Source: Pardosa pseudoannulata (taxonomy: Eukaryota > Arthropoda > Arachnida > Araneae > Lycosidae). From it: a DNA stretch of 64,000 nucleotides. Shown piece by piece: positions 1-13,983 of the stretch. The stretch covers positions 86,213,210 through 86,277,209 of the forward strand of contig CM063504.1 in the NCBI GenBank assembly GCA_032207245.1. The letters run 5' to 3'. The position numbers were made by a program, and so were the translations under genes. The notes beneath the pieces were generated by a model. The model had not been told where the DNA came from. It saw only the letters and a program-made list of their open reading frames with translations, and did not search any database. Each line of letters opens with the position of its first letter. The stretch's first letter is position 1.

Positions 1-203
1 ACCAAGGAATGAAATCTAGGAATACTTATAATTTGAGCATGAATGTGCAGGCTGTAAGGAAACTTGCACTATTGATGAGTGGGAAATATTCATTTTCAGA
101 AATGAAATCTTTTACGAGAGTCACAAAGAAATAAAACATAATTACTTGGAACGATTTATTGCAAAAGATATAGAAATATTTCAACTATTTCTCACCATAA
201 TAG
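1..203. other. no recognisable feature
   Basis: AT-rich sequence up to the first SINE; nothing coding seen on either strand. Confidence 0.6.
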
Positions 204-405
204 CATTCAGAATTGGCCGAACGATGGCTGATTGGTTAGGGTGCTGGCCTTCGGTACCGGAGTTTGTGGGTTCGAATCCCACTGTGGCATGGATGCTCAT
301 AGCCGTTCGGAATCGACTTTAAGCTGTAGGTCCCGGTCTTATTAGCTCTCGAGTTGCAAAAAGTAGACCGTAGCACTCCAAACCAAACCAAACCATTCAG
401 AATTG
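204..405 (+). mobile_element. tRNA-derived SINE (family S1), full copy with 12-bp target duplication
   Basis: The body 216..393 is flanked by a perfect 12-bp direct repeat, cattcagaattg, at 204..215 and 394..405. Pol III boxes are visible: A box tggctgattgg (224..234) and B box ggttcgaatcc (269..279). The tRNA-like head is followed by a body with gccgttcggaatcg and ggtcccggtc, and a tail of repeated aaacc units. Other copies lie at 5672, 18290, 18498 and (minus strand) 26050. Confidence 0.88.
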
Positions 406-850
406 TATTTGTCATACCGTAAGATGAGTTTTTGTAGTCAAGTGTCATAGAAATCAGTCGCCTGGAAATAGACCCAGCGTGTCACAATTGTATGCAGGCG
501 ACCGAACTTGAATTTCTGTAGGTCCAAGATCAGGTGGAAATCTCTGGGAAGAAGATTTGGGGCTGTGGTGTGAAACCCATATAGATGACAGATGGCCGCC
601 GCATGGCTGAACATTTTGTCTATATTCGGGAAAAAACCTGACCCCAAAGGCAAACCATTTGCTTGCTCATCACATTCGGTCCGTACTCTTAACACAACTG
701 ACGATGAATTAGATATGAAAATTTCGATAGGCTCTACCGTCTGTGCCGTCAAAAACTGTCACCGTAAAAGGCATCAGAGCCGACATCTTAGCGGTCTACC
801 ACAACCAATAATGTGAACGATTGGGAAATTACAACTACCGCATACGATGA
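406..850. other. GC-richer stretch with open frames on both strands, unassigned
   Basis: Unlike its surroundings this stretch has CpG-rich patches. It has a 104-codon open frame on the minus strand (752..438) and a 74-codon frame on the plus strand (592..816, starting after ggccgccgcatgg-like sequence). I recognise neither peptide. It may be a fragment of a gene or of an old element. No splice structure ties it to brp. Confidence 0.3.
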
Positions 851-1225
851 ACATCGTATTTGGTAGCTTTTGCACTACCATCTTTTAGCGATTTAGGAAA
901 TTTACTTTCTGGTTGACCGTCGTAGTATACAATTCTTTCTCTGTAATCAGTTGATATGCGAGTAAGGAGCGACTACAATTCAGAATTAGATTTCCTAACT
1001 TCGAAAACCACTGCTAACATGAATGTTTGAAGTTGCTTTGACATCGTATTTCGTAGCTTTTGCACTACCATCTTTTAGCGATGTAGGAAATTTACTTCTG
1101 GTTGACCCTCGTAATACACAATTCTTTCTTTGTAATCAGTTGATATGCGAGTAAGTAGCGACTACATTTCGGAATTAGATTTCCTAAGTTCAAATGCCAC
1201 TGCTAACCAGAATGTTTGAATTCGG
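851..1225. repeat. 190-bp tandem duplication
   Basis: acatcgtatttggtagcttt begins at 851 and a matching stretch begins at 1041. Both units continue with accatcttttagcgat, ctttgtaatcagttgatatg and ggaattagatttcctaa. Two copies with modest divergence; no coding seen. Confidence 0.85.
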
Positions 1226-2801
1226 TTTTAAGGAAATAGACCTGTTTCTGGTAACCGGCATTGAGTTGACCTTAACACTCAGAACAAAACAAATAAAACC
1301 TCCTTAAACCGGGATTTAAAAAGAGCTTAGCGGATAATTTCTAATCTTATTTTCCATGCAGTAGTATTTGTACATTCGTAAATAATATGAGAAGATTTAT
1401 TTTATTCGAAATTAGTCATATATTGATCTGCATTGATTTATTTCAATTCTACATCACAATAAAAGTTGTATAAAAAATTTACATCAATTTTTTTTCTAAT
1501 CAGAAGATAGTTGATGTACGGTTCAATACTTAAAAAAAAAAAAAAAATATTTTCTTTAAATTTTACCTTATGAATAGCAGCACGATTCAGCGCATCTGTT
1601 CCACTCTTTCCCTCTAGCACCGTCAAATTTCGAATTATTGCTTTGAACTGTCCATACAAAGCACCCAGTACGTGATCTTTTCGTTGTACGATTTTCATTG
1701 AATGGAAACTGATTTGGGGGGAAAGGGGGCGGGGAGGAGGAAAAAAATTTCTGGAAGCGTAATCGTAGTACCGCTGTAGTAAAACGCAGGCGATTTCATT
1801 ACAACAGATGGGGTCCGACGAAAACGCGCGATCGATCTGGCCATCTGACGTCAAAAGTGATGAGTGAACTATTTTAGTTATGAAGCTAAACTGCAGATAT
1901 GAGTATCATGCTTTTTGTTGTGAACCACTACTTGAGGTGTGGCGAGGAATAGCTAGGATTTTACTTTACAAATGTATTTATCGGGCTTATTCTTTGAAAC
2001 GTATAAAAAAAATTTAAAATATGCTATGGGGAATGAACTTTTATGATTATTTTTTCCGTGCTCGAGATCATTTAGGGCATAGTAGTCCTGGTAACGAGAA
2101 TTTTTTTTTATTCATAAGCAATAACTATTCGTGCATACGAATTTTTCCATACCATAACTTGTAATTAAATCACTTATAAGTTAGTTTTAGGTAAAGGAGA
2201 AAACCGTTTTATTTATGAATGTTCATTTTGGACGGAATGTTTGACAGAAAACATTAACCACGTTTTCCGGACAAATCTCATGTACATTAAATAAAATATA
2301 CTTTTATTATTTTTAATAAACCACTTTTATTTGTCGTCGTCCTTCTATTGAGGTAACATTATCTTACGGACTCTTTCATCTAATATGTTATGAACAGCTG
2401 TGCCTTTAGTTCAGATATTTTAGATTCCAGGAAATTTTCATAGATATGCGATTTATATGGGAATTTTCAAATACATCAGTCAAGCTATTGAATATAATGA
2501 ATGATGTAAGAAATATTGGAGGTGTTATCTTAATCAAGGTGGCGGTCCGAAGGTCCCATCCAGTACGTCAGTAAAATTTTGCGGTGAGCGGTTCAAGTTA
2601 AAAAATTTATAACTGAAACAAATATACCATTTATTATAATAAATATATTATTATTCGATTGATTTATTGATTATTATTATAAAAATTTATACACATTTTT
2701 AGATTTTTAACTATCCAAATGTTAATTTATAAATAAAAATGATAAAAACTAACTTTAATAATAACGTATGACTTTCAATTTTCACCTTATACATGTATGT
2801 A

Positions 2802-2804
<3 letters not shown>
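1226..2804. other. intronic/intergenic, one unassigned minus-strand frame
   Basis: Mostly AT-rich. A minus-strand open stretch at 1854..1438 is less AT-rich at its start (cgatcgatc, tgacgtca). It holds IIRNLTVLEGKSGTDALNRA followed by a GT that could be a donor on the minus strand (AAG|gtaaaa near 1569). I do not recognise it and would not call it a gene. Confidence 0.25.
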
Positions 2805-2863
<59 letters not shown>

Positions 2864-2912
2864 CAGTATATATATTATGCGACCCGATATATATATATAT
2901 ATATCTCAACCA

Positions 2913-2968
<56 letters not shown>

Positions 2969-3068
2969 GCGCCTTCATACATACAGTGCATCCCGCCGGC
3001 ATATGGTGCAAATGCGACCCGCGCAGCCTTTTGCGCTGACCATGCCTGATCTCAACCACAGTCGATAA
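2805..3068. repeat. (TA)n tracts interleaved with two copies of a short GC-richer unit
   Basis: (TA)n at 2805..2859, about 2887..2904 and 2918..2966. The words catacagt, atgcgacccg and tctcaaccaca occur both among the TA tracts (2862, 2878, 2905) and uninterrupted downstream (2979, 3013, 3050). This suggests a duplicated unit into which TA repeats have expanded. Reading frames of alternating Tyr-Ile here are microsatellite artefacts. Confidence 0.75.
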
Positions 3069-5671
3069 TGAGAAAATTTGTGAATTCTTGTAAGAGTGTG
3101 AAGTTAAAATGCAATGCTAGCTTTGTTAAGGGTGTGTTTTTTAGGTGATTGTTTATAGGTGCTAGCCATGACGAAGAAAATTTCACAACATGTAAATAAT
3201 CCCTGTTAAGCAACTTCAATCTTAGGTTAAATACCAGTTGATATGTATTTGACTTCCGATCAATTATCAAGACACTGAGGAGGACATGGAAAAAGTTTAA
3301 GAATCTTGCCTCGGAGTATTTTCGTTAATATACTCCTAAATGGGCTATATTAACGAAATTGTAATGTTGTAATATTGCAGATATGCCAATTCTAGATGAA
3401 CCAGGCAAGCATCTTGGGGTACTGAATATGAACTTGGAGAGACACTTTAGATCTCCTTTTTTCACAGATTAAGATTAGTTTAAGTTTATTAGTCCTAAAT
3501 TCCTGTCTGGGATATACACAGGTCGCAGACATAGCCCAATAGTCAGCGTTTGAAAGTAAAATACAAGGATGCCTTCTTTCGTCTCGCCGCAGGCGAAAAT
3601 CTCGCTGTACTCTCAGAAAAAGTAGAGGTTAAATCTGTGGGTCTAGATTTCATCTCACTGAAAGATCAGTAGGTACGGAATCAAGAGCATTATCCCTCAT
3701 CCCGAGGATAGTTAAAATCGAGGAAAAATTCCAAATTGACATCACGGACGCCTTACAGCTGTCATTCATTTAATGCAGGTGGCCTGTTGCGAGTTGTCAA
3801 ACGTGGCAGAAAGTTGCAATATCCACAGGGAAAAAAATCTTAAATTTGATCAATATTACGGAGATACTTAACTTCTACCCTTGTAGTTCCCGAAGCCTTT
3901 GAAATAAATAAAAAAGGTATCTTTTCTTCCTACAGCTGTTTAATTATGCATTTTATATAATGTTTCAGTCAGATTAGAAGATAATAAATAAGGATAGAAA
4001 CAAATTAGCCATAATATTTCAATATTATATCAAATAAAGTTGTAAACAAAGAAGTTTAAAGACTACTCTAGAAGTGAAAAGTGTATACACATATGTGTGC
4101 ATAATCACCTGACTTTAATTTTGGGAGAAGTATTTTTGATACTTCAGTAGGGTAAAATTCATTTCATGCATACCTTCTTAAAGTGGTGAAAGATGCTTAA
4201 AAACTTAGATACAAAAAAAGTACATATACTGAGAAAGAAACGTTGAAGGTAATTACATAAAATGGTCAAAATCTCTGGAGGAGAGCATTTAAATACCTTT
4301 TTGTAATTACTTTTTCTATCTTTTTGTAAATGGCTGAACGCTTTTTGGATTGCTAATAGTGGAAGATTTGCAATAAAATCTCCCCCCCCCCTTTTTTCTG
4401 CTTTGTTTTCTAGCCTAATGCTTTATTTAGCTGTTTGCCTTTATGATATTTTTGTTTTTGATCTCATTTTGAGGAGTAAGGATACAATAGCAGAAAGTGT
4501 CTAAACAAAGCATTACGCATTAATTTTTTTAATTAAAATATCTTGTATTTGGACAATATATATAAACGTAGATGTAAGCTATTTTTTTAGTAATCTATTA
4601 AAAAGTATTCTATTTTTCCGATTATTTTACTAATATTCAAAACATATTCAAAATATCATCTTGAATCACTTTACATATCGAAAATCTTGACTTAGATTTA
4701 CTATTTCTTGAATAATAAATCGGCTGTAGTGAATTGGTTATTAACAAAAGAGAATGAGAAAAAAAAGGGTATGAGGAGTTTCGTTGAAAAGATTTTCTAA
4801 TGAGATCTTCTAATTTTAAAATGTCTCAGTATGTAATTTCGGATTCCCCATGTAATGCATTTATAGTAAATGCGCTGTTAAGCTTTATGTAAGAATATTT
4901 TTAAAAATCGTCCTGGAATATAAAGCAAAATATGAAAAACGATTTTTGATAGTATAATAAATAACATAAAAAAGTAATTAAACAACATAGTTTAAGATAT
5001 AGATTATCTCTTGCTATATTGAATAATATGTGTGATATCACCAAATAGTACAAATATCAAAATATGAAGTTTAACTTTATTTATTTCATTTATTCGCTTG
5101 CAATAATTAATATAAATATTTAAATTGATTTAAATATTGTATGTGTGTTACCATCAGTATAATATCCAGCTTCGGTATTTAATATTCGGAACATTGATAT
5201 TTCAAATCTTTTCCAGAAATATTTGAATTATAATTCTCTCGAGATCAAGTAGTCAATAATGTTTTAATCGTATGACGCTTTCGGCCAATTTGTAGATATA
5301 AGATTGATGAAAGATTTCATGACAATTTCATTTTCGTGGGAAAACATACCTACGAGGTGTACTCAAAGATTTCAGGTTTTGGTATTTCTAACACGGTTTT
5401 TTAGGCTTTATAATTCTCAGCTCTTGCCTCTTGAGTTTCAAACAAGTTTTACCCTTAATTTTCCCCAGAATTTGTATTACATAAAGTGCATAAAATAAAT
5501 AATATGAAAAAAACTGCAATTTTTTTTTAATGTAATGCACTCAAACAATGTGAGTTCCTTGATAAGATCTCTAATTTTTTACTGACACTGTCTTTAAAAT
5601 CATTTAACTAATTCAAGTAGATATGTGCGAGAGTAGCCATGTCATTACTCAAAATTTCATTCACTTAACCA
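3069..5671. other. no recognisable feature
   Basis: AT-rich, without repeats shared with the rest of the window that I could see, apart from homopolymer runs such as the C run at 4382..4391. No ELKS-like exon found. Confidence 0.55.
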
Positions 5672-5845
5672 CCGAATGATGGTCAAATGGTAAAGCGCTG
5701 TTCTTTGGTACTTCCTGGGCTCGAATCCCTCTGCTGGCATGGATGTTAGTAGCCGTTCGGAACCTGCTTTAAGCTGTTGGTCCCGGTCTCATTAGTCTTC
5801 GTGTAGCAAAATAGTAGACCGAAACACTCCAAATTAAACCAAATA
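5672..5845 (+). mobile_element. SINE family S1, diverged copy
   Basis: Same order of parts as the copy at 204: a B-box-like gctcgaatccc, then ggcatggatgtt, gccgttcgg, ggtcccggtctcattag and a terminal aaaccaaa. No convincing target duplication remains, so this copy is older. Confidence 0.75.
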
Positions 5846-7848
<2,003 letters not shown>

Positions 7849-9310
7849 GTCAACGAGCCACCTATCCTGAGGAGTGTAAGTCATTCGTATTACCACTCTG
7901 GAGTTACCTTCAATTTTGGTCTTCCTCAGAAGAGGGGATCTTTGTTCCTTTTTCCATAACTCTCTTCCACTTACCAACCTCCCAGCCAGAGGGTAACCAG
8001 ATCCACAGATTTCTCTTACATGTTCTCAGCATTCAAGAAGGTATTTCGAGCGATTTCCAGTGCTGGAACTCGGCACCGTGGCATTCTAGCCTCCCTTGCT
8101 GTCCACTAAGCCATCTTGTTCTTACCATGGAATCATTACTGAAATACCTGTTTTCGAAAATTTGGAGATATGCAGTGTAGCTCCCTTTTTCATCGATGAT
8201 ATCGTTCAGATTGCAGTCGAACACTGAGTCAAAAAGGCAACGAGACACTTTTTCTTCCTCTCGGCTCACAAAATGTATTGAGCAAAATATTTTTTTCGTA
8301 TGGGAATTTGTAAATTTGTACACGCAGTTATTTAACTTACTATATATCTTACTAAGCCTAAGTCTTGTAATAAATTTTACGCTCTTTTCCCGTTCTCCAA
8401 TTCAGTTGAAGTTCGCATAGTCATATATCTTCGATGAAAACGCATGAATTGATCATAAAAATTTCATCATTATAAATTAATTTGTTTATCTGGATAAACA
8501 CCAATATTTTAACCGTTGTTTTACTCTCTCTGTACCCCTTAAATGCGTTGGTGGTTACGTGTAAAATGCTCGGCTTTTATGCTAGCGATACAGGTTTGGT
8601 TACAAGCCACAGAATTTTTTTTTCTAGTTATAGATTCGAGTAGTTTCAGTTTCCGAGAATGTAAGTCAAATTTATTCAAAAATATACTTACTAAGTACCT
8701 ACTCTTACTTTCTAAACATTCCTAGCATTTATACAGCTAAGAAAGCGTTGAATTTGAAATAGAGTTTAAAAGTTGTTTTACATTCAATAGTTTATTGTAA
8801 GAAATTAATCCTTACGTTATTAGTAATTTCTCCCATTGTTTGAGGCACTCAGTCATTCCACAAATATTGGTCATTTCATTGTAAAAGCGCCATCAAGGCT
8901 ATTATCGTTACTTCTTATGTAGGGGAGGCAGAGATATGCTCCTAATTATAGGCTTCATTACTTTTGATTTGATAAGACAGAGATGCGGGCAGCACATTTT
9001 CTGCTACTAAACTAGGCGTTTGTATGCTCTATTTTGAGATAAAAGAAATGATAATCATCTGTTGCAGAGTATTTATATATACACACACGATGCTCTTCGC
9101 CTCGACTAGTGGCAAGTCTCGAGCACCTACACACCCCAGATTTTTTTTATATATTCTGTATAGAAAAGGTTTTTAATCGATGTCATTTTAATAAAAGGCA
9201 GGAAAAACTTAGTTGCACGATTTCGTCACACCTTTTTGTCGCCAAATTTGGCGATATATCTTTGGTGACTTGGTTATTTACACCTACTTTAGGTCTTCTA
9301 GACATTCCGA

Positions 9311-9311
<1 letters not shown>
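7849..9311. other. no assignable feature
   Basis: 7849..8190 is less AT-rich than average and may be part of an unclassified old element. The remainder is AT-rich. No conserved frame. Confidence 0.4.

Positions 9312-9352
<41 letters not shown>
9312..9352. repeat. (TA)n microsatellite
   Basis: About 40 bp of pure TA. Confidence 0.95.
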
Positions 9353-9355
<3 letters not shown>

Positions 9356-9456
9356 TGTTCGTGCTGAACTATTTGCAAACGGTGTACCAGGACCCGCTAA
9401 TGAGTAAAATGCAAGTTCTGCAGAAAAGAAAAAAATACTGAAGTTATCTCATGTTG

Positions 9457-9556
<100 letters not shown>

Positions 9557-9717
9557 TAGATGATAGATGTCGTCCTGTTTAAATCCAAAAATTGTAAAAT
9601 GTTTCAAATATTATAAATTGGACCGTTTTGATGGAAAAATAAGGAAAAAAGATTATTTTAAAAATACTTGACGCTACCACGCGTACAGTCTTCACAAATG
9701 TAATTAGATAAAATTAA

Positions 9718-9798
9718 AAATCCCACATTGCCTGTGCAGCGATTCGATCCTGGGACTTATCGTACTGAAGTCAAGTGAGCTGACCACTGCGCCACATA
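9718..9798 (-). mobile_element. tRNA-like SINE head (family S3), minus strand
   Basis: On the minus strand tgtggcgcagtggtcagctc (A box) is followed by ggatcgaatcgc (B box) at tRNA-like spacing. The clover-leaf pairing is not convincing and no acceptor stem is seen, so I read it as a SINE head or pseudo-tRNA and not a working tRNA gene. Confidence 0.5.
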
Positions 9799-9839
9799 TA
9801 TGTTGGCAGTAAAGGGTTCCAAGCGGTTTTATAATATTC

Positions 9840-10018
9840 CCAGTAAGCACGCAAATTTTGGATTTTTAATAAAACAATCATTTTCTATCGGATCAAATTG
9901 TGAATCTAAACCATTCTCGAATCAACTTAATTACATATACAAAATTTCATCAAAATCAATCCAGCCGTTTACGAGGAGTGTTATTACAAACACACGTACA
10001 GAAGAATTTTATATATAA
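9840..10018 (+). mobile_element. LINE-like (RTE/CR1-type) 3' tail
   Basis: The piece aaatttcatcaaaatcaatc, then cagccgtttacgaggagt and acaaacacacgtacag, ending in tatata, has the conserved 3'-end style of several arthropod LINEs and their SINEs (aatttcatcaaaatcggtcc, agccgttt, acaaacagacagac). No reverse transcriptase coding is seen nearby. Confidence 0.5.
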
Positions 10019-10287
10019 AGTTGTATAATCGATTAAAAACTTTTTTCTACGAGTATTAGAAATAAAAGATCTCGGTTGTGGTGCGCTTGCTTCCTAACCA
10101 GACATGCACCACAGAGTGTGTATATATATAAACATATATATAGTGTATGTACATTATTTAATTATGACATTTCCGAACACCCTGTTAAAATTTTTGAGTA
10201 CCAAATTTTTTCCTGTTTAGAAAAATATTAAATTGTATTTTAATATTTGTTCTTGTGTACAGATGTAACATTAACATACTTAATATG

Positions 10288-10486
10288 ATGTATTAGTAGT
10301 ATAGTAAACGTGCTAATAGAACATGCCTAGAGATTGATTTCAGCGTTATCTTTCTTGTTATATTCCATAATTTTGACGGTAGTGATGTATTAATAGTATA
10401 GTAAACGTGTTAATAGAACATAGAACATACCTAGAGATTGATTTCAGCGTTATCTTTCGTGTTACTTTCCATAATTTTGACGGTAA
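10288..10486. repeat. tandem duplication, unit about 96-103 bp
   Basis: gatgtattagtagtatag at 10288 recurs as gatgtattaatagtatag at 10384. Each is followed by agagattgatttcagcg and ccataattttgacggta. The second copy contains a small extra duplication (agaacatagaacat). Confidence 0.85.
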
Positions 10487-11263
10487 TACACGTATAGATA
10501 GTTCAATATTTTTGAGAGATTTGTTTTAGACTTCTTTTTATTTAAAAAAAAAAAAAAAAAAAAAAAAAACATTATTACACTAGTATTATCCTAATTATCA
10601 CTTCAAAAACATTCTACTTCACTTTCGGTATTTCACTTATCACTAATGATGGAAAACAGCGCAATTTGGAGGGTGGAGATTTTAATATTCGTCAAGAATT
10701 TTACTCTAATGGCAAATAATTAGTCTTATAATTTTCTGGTGTATGTATTTTGATTTACTGCTTGAAACCGAAAATACCTGTATTTTATTGATGCTAAAAT
10801 TTTGTACGATCCAATTTTCGATTTTAGCCTTTTTTCCCCTTTTCATGCGATCAAATATTTGGTATGGAGGAATATATTGATAGTAAAATGTTTCGATGTT
10901 CAACAAAAAATTATGTCTCTTAAAATTTTGTGATATAGTCGTAGATATTCTGAATCCAATACTTCAGTTGGTTGCATAACGACATATCTTGGAACATCTG
11001 ACATTTTATTGGTTAATAAAATATTCCTGTAAAAGTAAACCCAGAGAATATTATCGGAAATATAACCTAAGTCGCGATAGTATATGTGTATTAAATATGT
11101 GACATATGTTTATTGCTGTTATTTATTTCCGACGTTGAGCTGTACTTTGCAGCTGTTTGCTTCACTCTCATAACTTAGGAAGGTTTTGACAGTAATAGGC
11201 TAGTGTTGGAAAAAAAAAATGCCGAATACGGAATTACTTAGGGAAAAATAGAAAATGATTTAA
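10487..11263. other. no recognisable feature
   Basis: AT-rich, with an A run at 10544..10569. Confidence 0.5.
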
Positions 11264-11328
11264 TCCCTTCAGGTTAGGTCTGTAATGAATGACCTATGGT
11301 TATTCATTACAGACCTAACCTGAAGGGA
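11264..11328. repeat. perfect inverted repeat, 27-bp arms, 11-nt loop
   Basis: The left arm 11264..11290 (starting tcccttcaggtta) and right arm 11302..11328 (ending taacctgaaggga) are exact reverse complements. The loop is gacctatggtt. The following 70 bp are purine-rich with repeated gggaagg and another copy of gaatgacctatgg. Confidence 0.9.
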
Positions 11329-11520
11329 AGGAATATTGACCCTTCAAGGGAAGGAAGGAATATTGGGAAGGGAAGAAAAAGGGAAGGAATGAATGACCTA
11401 TGGTCATTCGTCTCAAGTTAGGGGTCATTTTCCGGAAACTATTGTATATCATATTCCTGTCTAAGGTGTTTAGATGTAAATGCATGGGTTATTTTCTAAC
11501 CGGAAACTTGTCACACATGT

Positions 11521-12015
11521 TGACGTTGAGTTAAACAGTAGGAGCAAATTGCATTCGACAAGTAAGAGCAGATTGACTAGCACTCTTATCATTTCATCCC
11601 AATAATTGATGCACAATCAGAAGAAATTGTGAAAATTTCTTGCAAATATTCAAGGCAAGCATATTTTATAATATACACGTAAAAAATTTTAACATGTTCA
11701 TTTTCCTTCAAAATTAGGCGTTTTCTTCGGTTATACTTTCTGTTTTAAAAAATAGAATTTCATACTATGTATAGTTTACATCCTTTAAATGTCAATTTTA
11801 CTATTAAATTCATTGTGCAGATACTTCATTACTCATTTTAAGTTTAAATTTGTTCATTAAACCACTTTTTAATCATTTTCTTCTCTTAAAACCACATTGG
11901 ATTATGATACTCATTAGGGGTATACATACATAACCTTTAGTTTTACTGAAGTATAATTCACAAAAACAATGTCTTTCCCTTGGTCCCTCTCCGAAAATAT
12001 CTAGCTACGGCCCTG
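11521..12015. mobile_element. hAT-like family H2, partial copy
   Basis: Shares with 12863..13494 the run tgacgttgagttaaa, agcagattgactagcac, atacatacataac and the terminus ctagctacggccctg at 12015. The left end is missing or unrecognisable; upstream the sequence turns into the hairpin and purine-rich stretch at 11264..11400. Confidence 0.65.
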
Positions 12016-12854
12016 AGCTCATAAGTCAATAAAAACTCATTTCTCCCCAGCATTCTGAAAAATTGACCAATGAAATACTTCAAGAAGTATATATTTCCGT
12101 ACTTCTTCTTTCCTTAGAAGAATATGTTATAAATATGTTGAAATGTAAGACACTGATGATGGTACAAGACTAAGGTTTTTGAAGTTCTTAAACCGTGAAA
12201 ATAACGTCCTTATTTCTTAAAGTTGTGGTCTTGCTTTATTCTACATTTATAGCTTTTAAAATGCAATAAAAGCGTTATTTTTTCTCTGTGCTACCTCTAG
12301 ATGGCGTAACTTGTCGAAAAGCATGTAAGCGATGTTAGTCATATCTGTAGTTAAGAGTTTTCTTTTTTTTTAATTCAATTTACTTTTCGTTTCCGTATTA
12401 GTTAATATATGCGATAGCGTTTTAAGAATAATTTTTTATAATCGACATTTACGATTGAAGAATTCAACTCATCGATATGGGAACATTTAATTTATATATT
12501 GATCAGGTTTCATTATAAAATCATTTCTTTTGCTATGGCCATAGTTAGTAGCCTCGCCCTTTGCCAAAATCGAACAGCGTTAATAGCGATTTGGATGAGT
12601 TCCAAAATGAGTATGGAAATGGGCTAAATTAACCACTAAAGACAGTAAACATGGTTCTCCTAATCAAAACGGCCACACGCTTGGATGGGAAACGTTCTGA
12701 TAAGATTGCAGCTTAAGTAATTGGTCAGATAACAGAATTGTCTGCTTTGGAAGTTTATATTTTATTTACAATTAATCTTAGTAAATACACGGATTTCATT
12801 GTCAAGGATAGAGTTACTTTGTTTACATTCTCGAGATTTCGTAAAGCTGTGTTT
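12016..12854. other. no recognisable feature
   Basis: AT-rich sequence between the partial and the complete H2 elements. No coding potential seen on either strand. Confidence 0.5.
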
Positions 12855-12862
12855 TAACATTG

Positions 12863-13494
12863 CAGGGCCGTAGGCAAGGGGAGGGATTTAGGGGACTGGT
12901 CCCCCTCCAAAATTCTAAAATACCGTTTCGTGGAAAGAAAATGGACCATGTGTGTGTCATCTGCCTAGTTGTGCATAGAAAAAAAAGTGAGCTTAGAACA
13001 GTGACATTGAGTTAAAGAGTAGGTGCAAATTGGATTCGACATGTAAGAACAGATTGACTAGCACATTTAGCAACTCATCTCAATATTGTTGCACAATAGA
13101 AAGAAATTGTGAATATTTTTTGGCGAAAATTAAAAAAAAAAAAAGTATATTTTATATCATAAAGTAAAAATTTGAAAATTTTCATTTTCTTTCAAAATTA
13201 TTCTTTTTCTTTAGTTATACTTCTGTTTTAAAAATTGAAATTTAATACCATATATAGTTTATATATTTTCAATGTTAATTTTGCTATTAATTCATTGTGT
13301 AGTTACTACATGCTTCATTCAATGCTAAAAATTTATTCATTATATCATTTTTTAATCATTTTAATATTTTAAAATCCCATTGTATTATGATACTAATTAG
13401 GAGTATACATACATAAGAAAACCTCTAGTTTTACTGAAGTATCCTTCACAAAAAACAATGTCCCCTCAGAAAGAAATTTCTGGCTACTGCCCTG
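12863..13494. mobile_element. hAT-like non-autonomous element (family H2), complete, with 8-bp target duplication
   Basis: The 632-bp element begins cagggccgtaggcaag and ends ctggctactgccctg (imperfect terminal inverted repeats). It is flanked by a perfect 8-bp duplication, taacattg, at 12855..12862 and 13495..13502. The 8-bp duplication and CAGGG ends are typical of the hAT superfamily. No transposase coding is seen. A related partial copy lies at 11521..12015. Confidence 0.82.
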
Positions 13495-13983
13495 TAACAT
13501 TGTGTACTTTTAAATAAGACACTCTACGACTAGTACGACTCATGTATTTTCTAAATTCAAATGATCGAAATACATTTTTGGAGGTTGTATTTATTTCATT
13601 ATTTATTTATTTGATATATCACAACTGGTGTCTACCATGATGGTCCTAAGGCGTTAGTGAAACATGTAGGAGAATCCCTCAATTTTACTCATTCTCAGGA
13701 GGGGAAGTTTTTTTCTTCCAACGAAGGAATATTCAAACCCATAGATTTATCTCGGATTTTCTGTGGATGTGCAGGGAAATACTCAGTTCTCTTGCCAGGA
13801 TTTATTTATTTATTTATTTATTATTGTACTGTAGTTCAGGCAGGCTGTAGATAATCGTCTCCCTTGACGATCATCTAGAGCCACTCTTTCTTAACACGTT
13901 CACTGTCACTAACACATCTGACTAATGCAGCCTTGTATGCCGAAGGCTTTTGGCACATCGGTCGACTATCATATGCTTCTGAA

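Noticed and set aside
256..290. tRNA gene at the B box of the first SINE, and similar at 9731, 18315, 18550 and 31150
   Set aside because: The A and B boxes belong to SINE heads. There is no full clover-leaf or anticodon arm, and the flanking target duplications show retroposition.
2768..3068. Reading frames of alternating Tyr and Ile (also at 6027, 7634, 9109, 31961, 33273)
   Set aside because: They are (TA)n microsatellites read as protein on both strands, not genes.
8033..8323. 96-codon minus-strand frame
   Set aside because: Overlaps a plus-strand frame of equal quality in an unclassified repeat-like stretch; no motif recognised.
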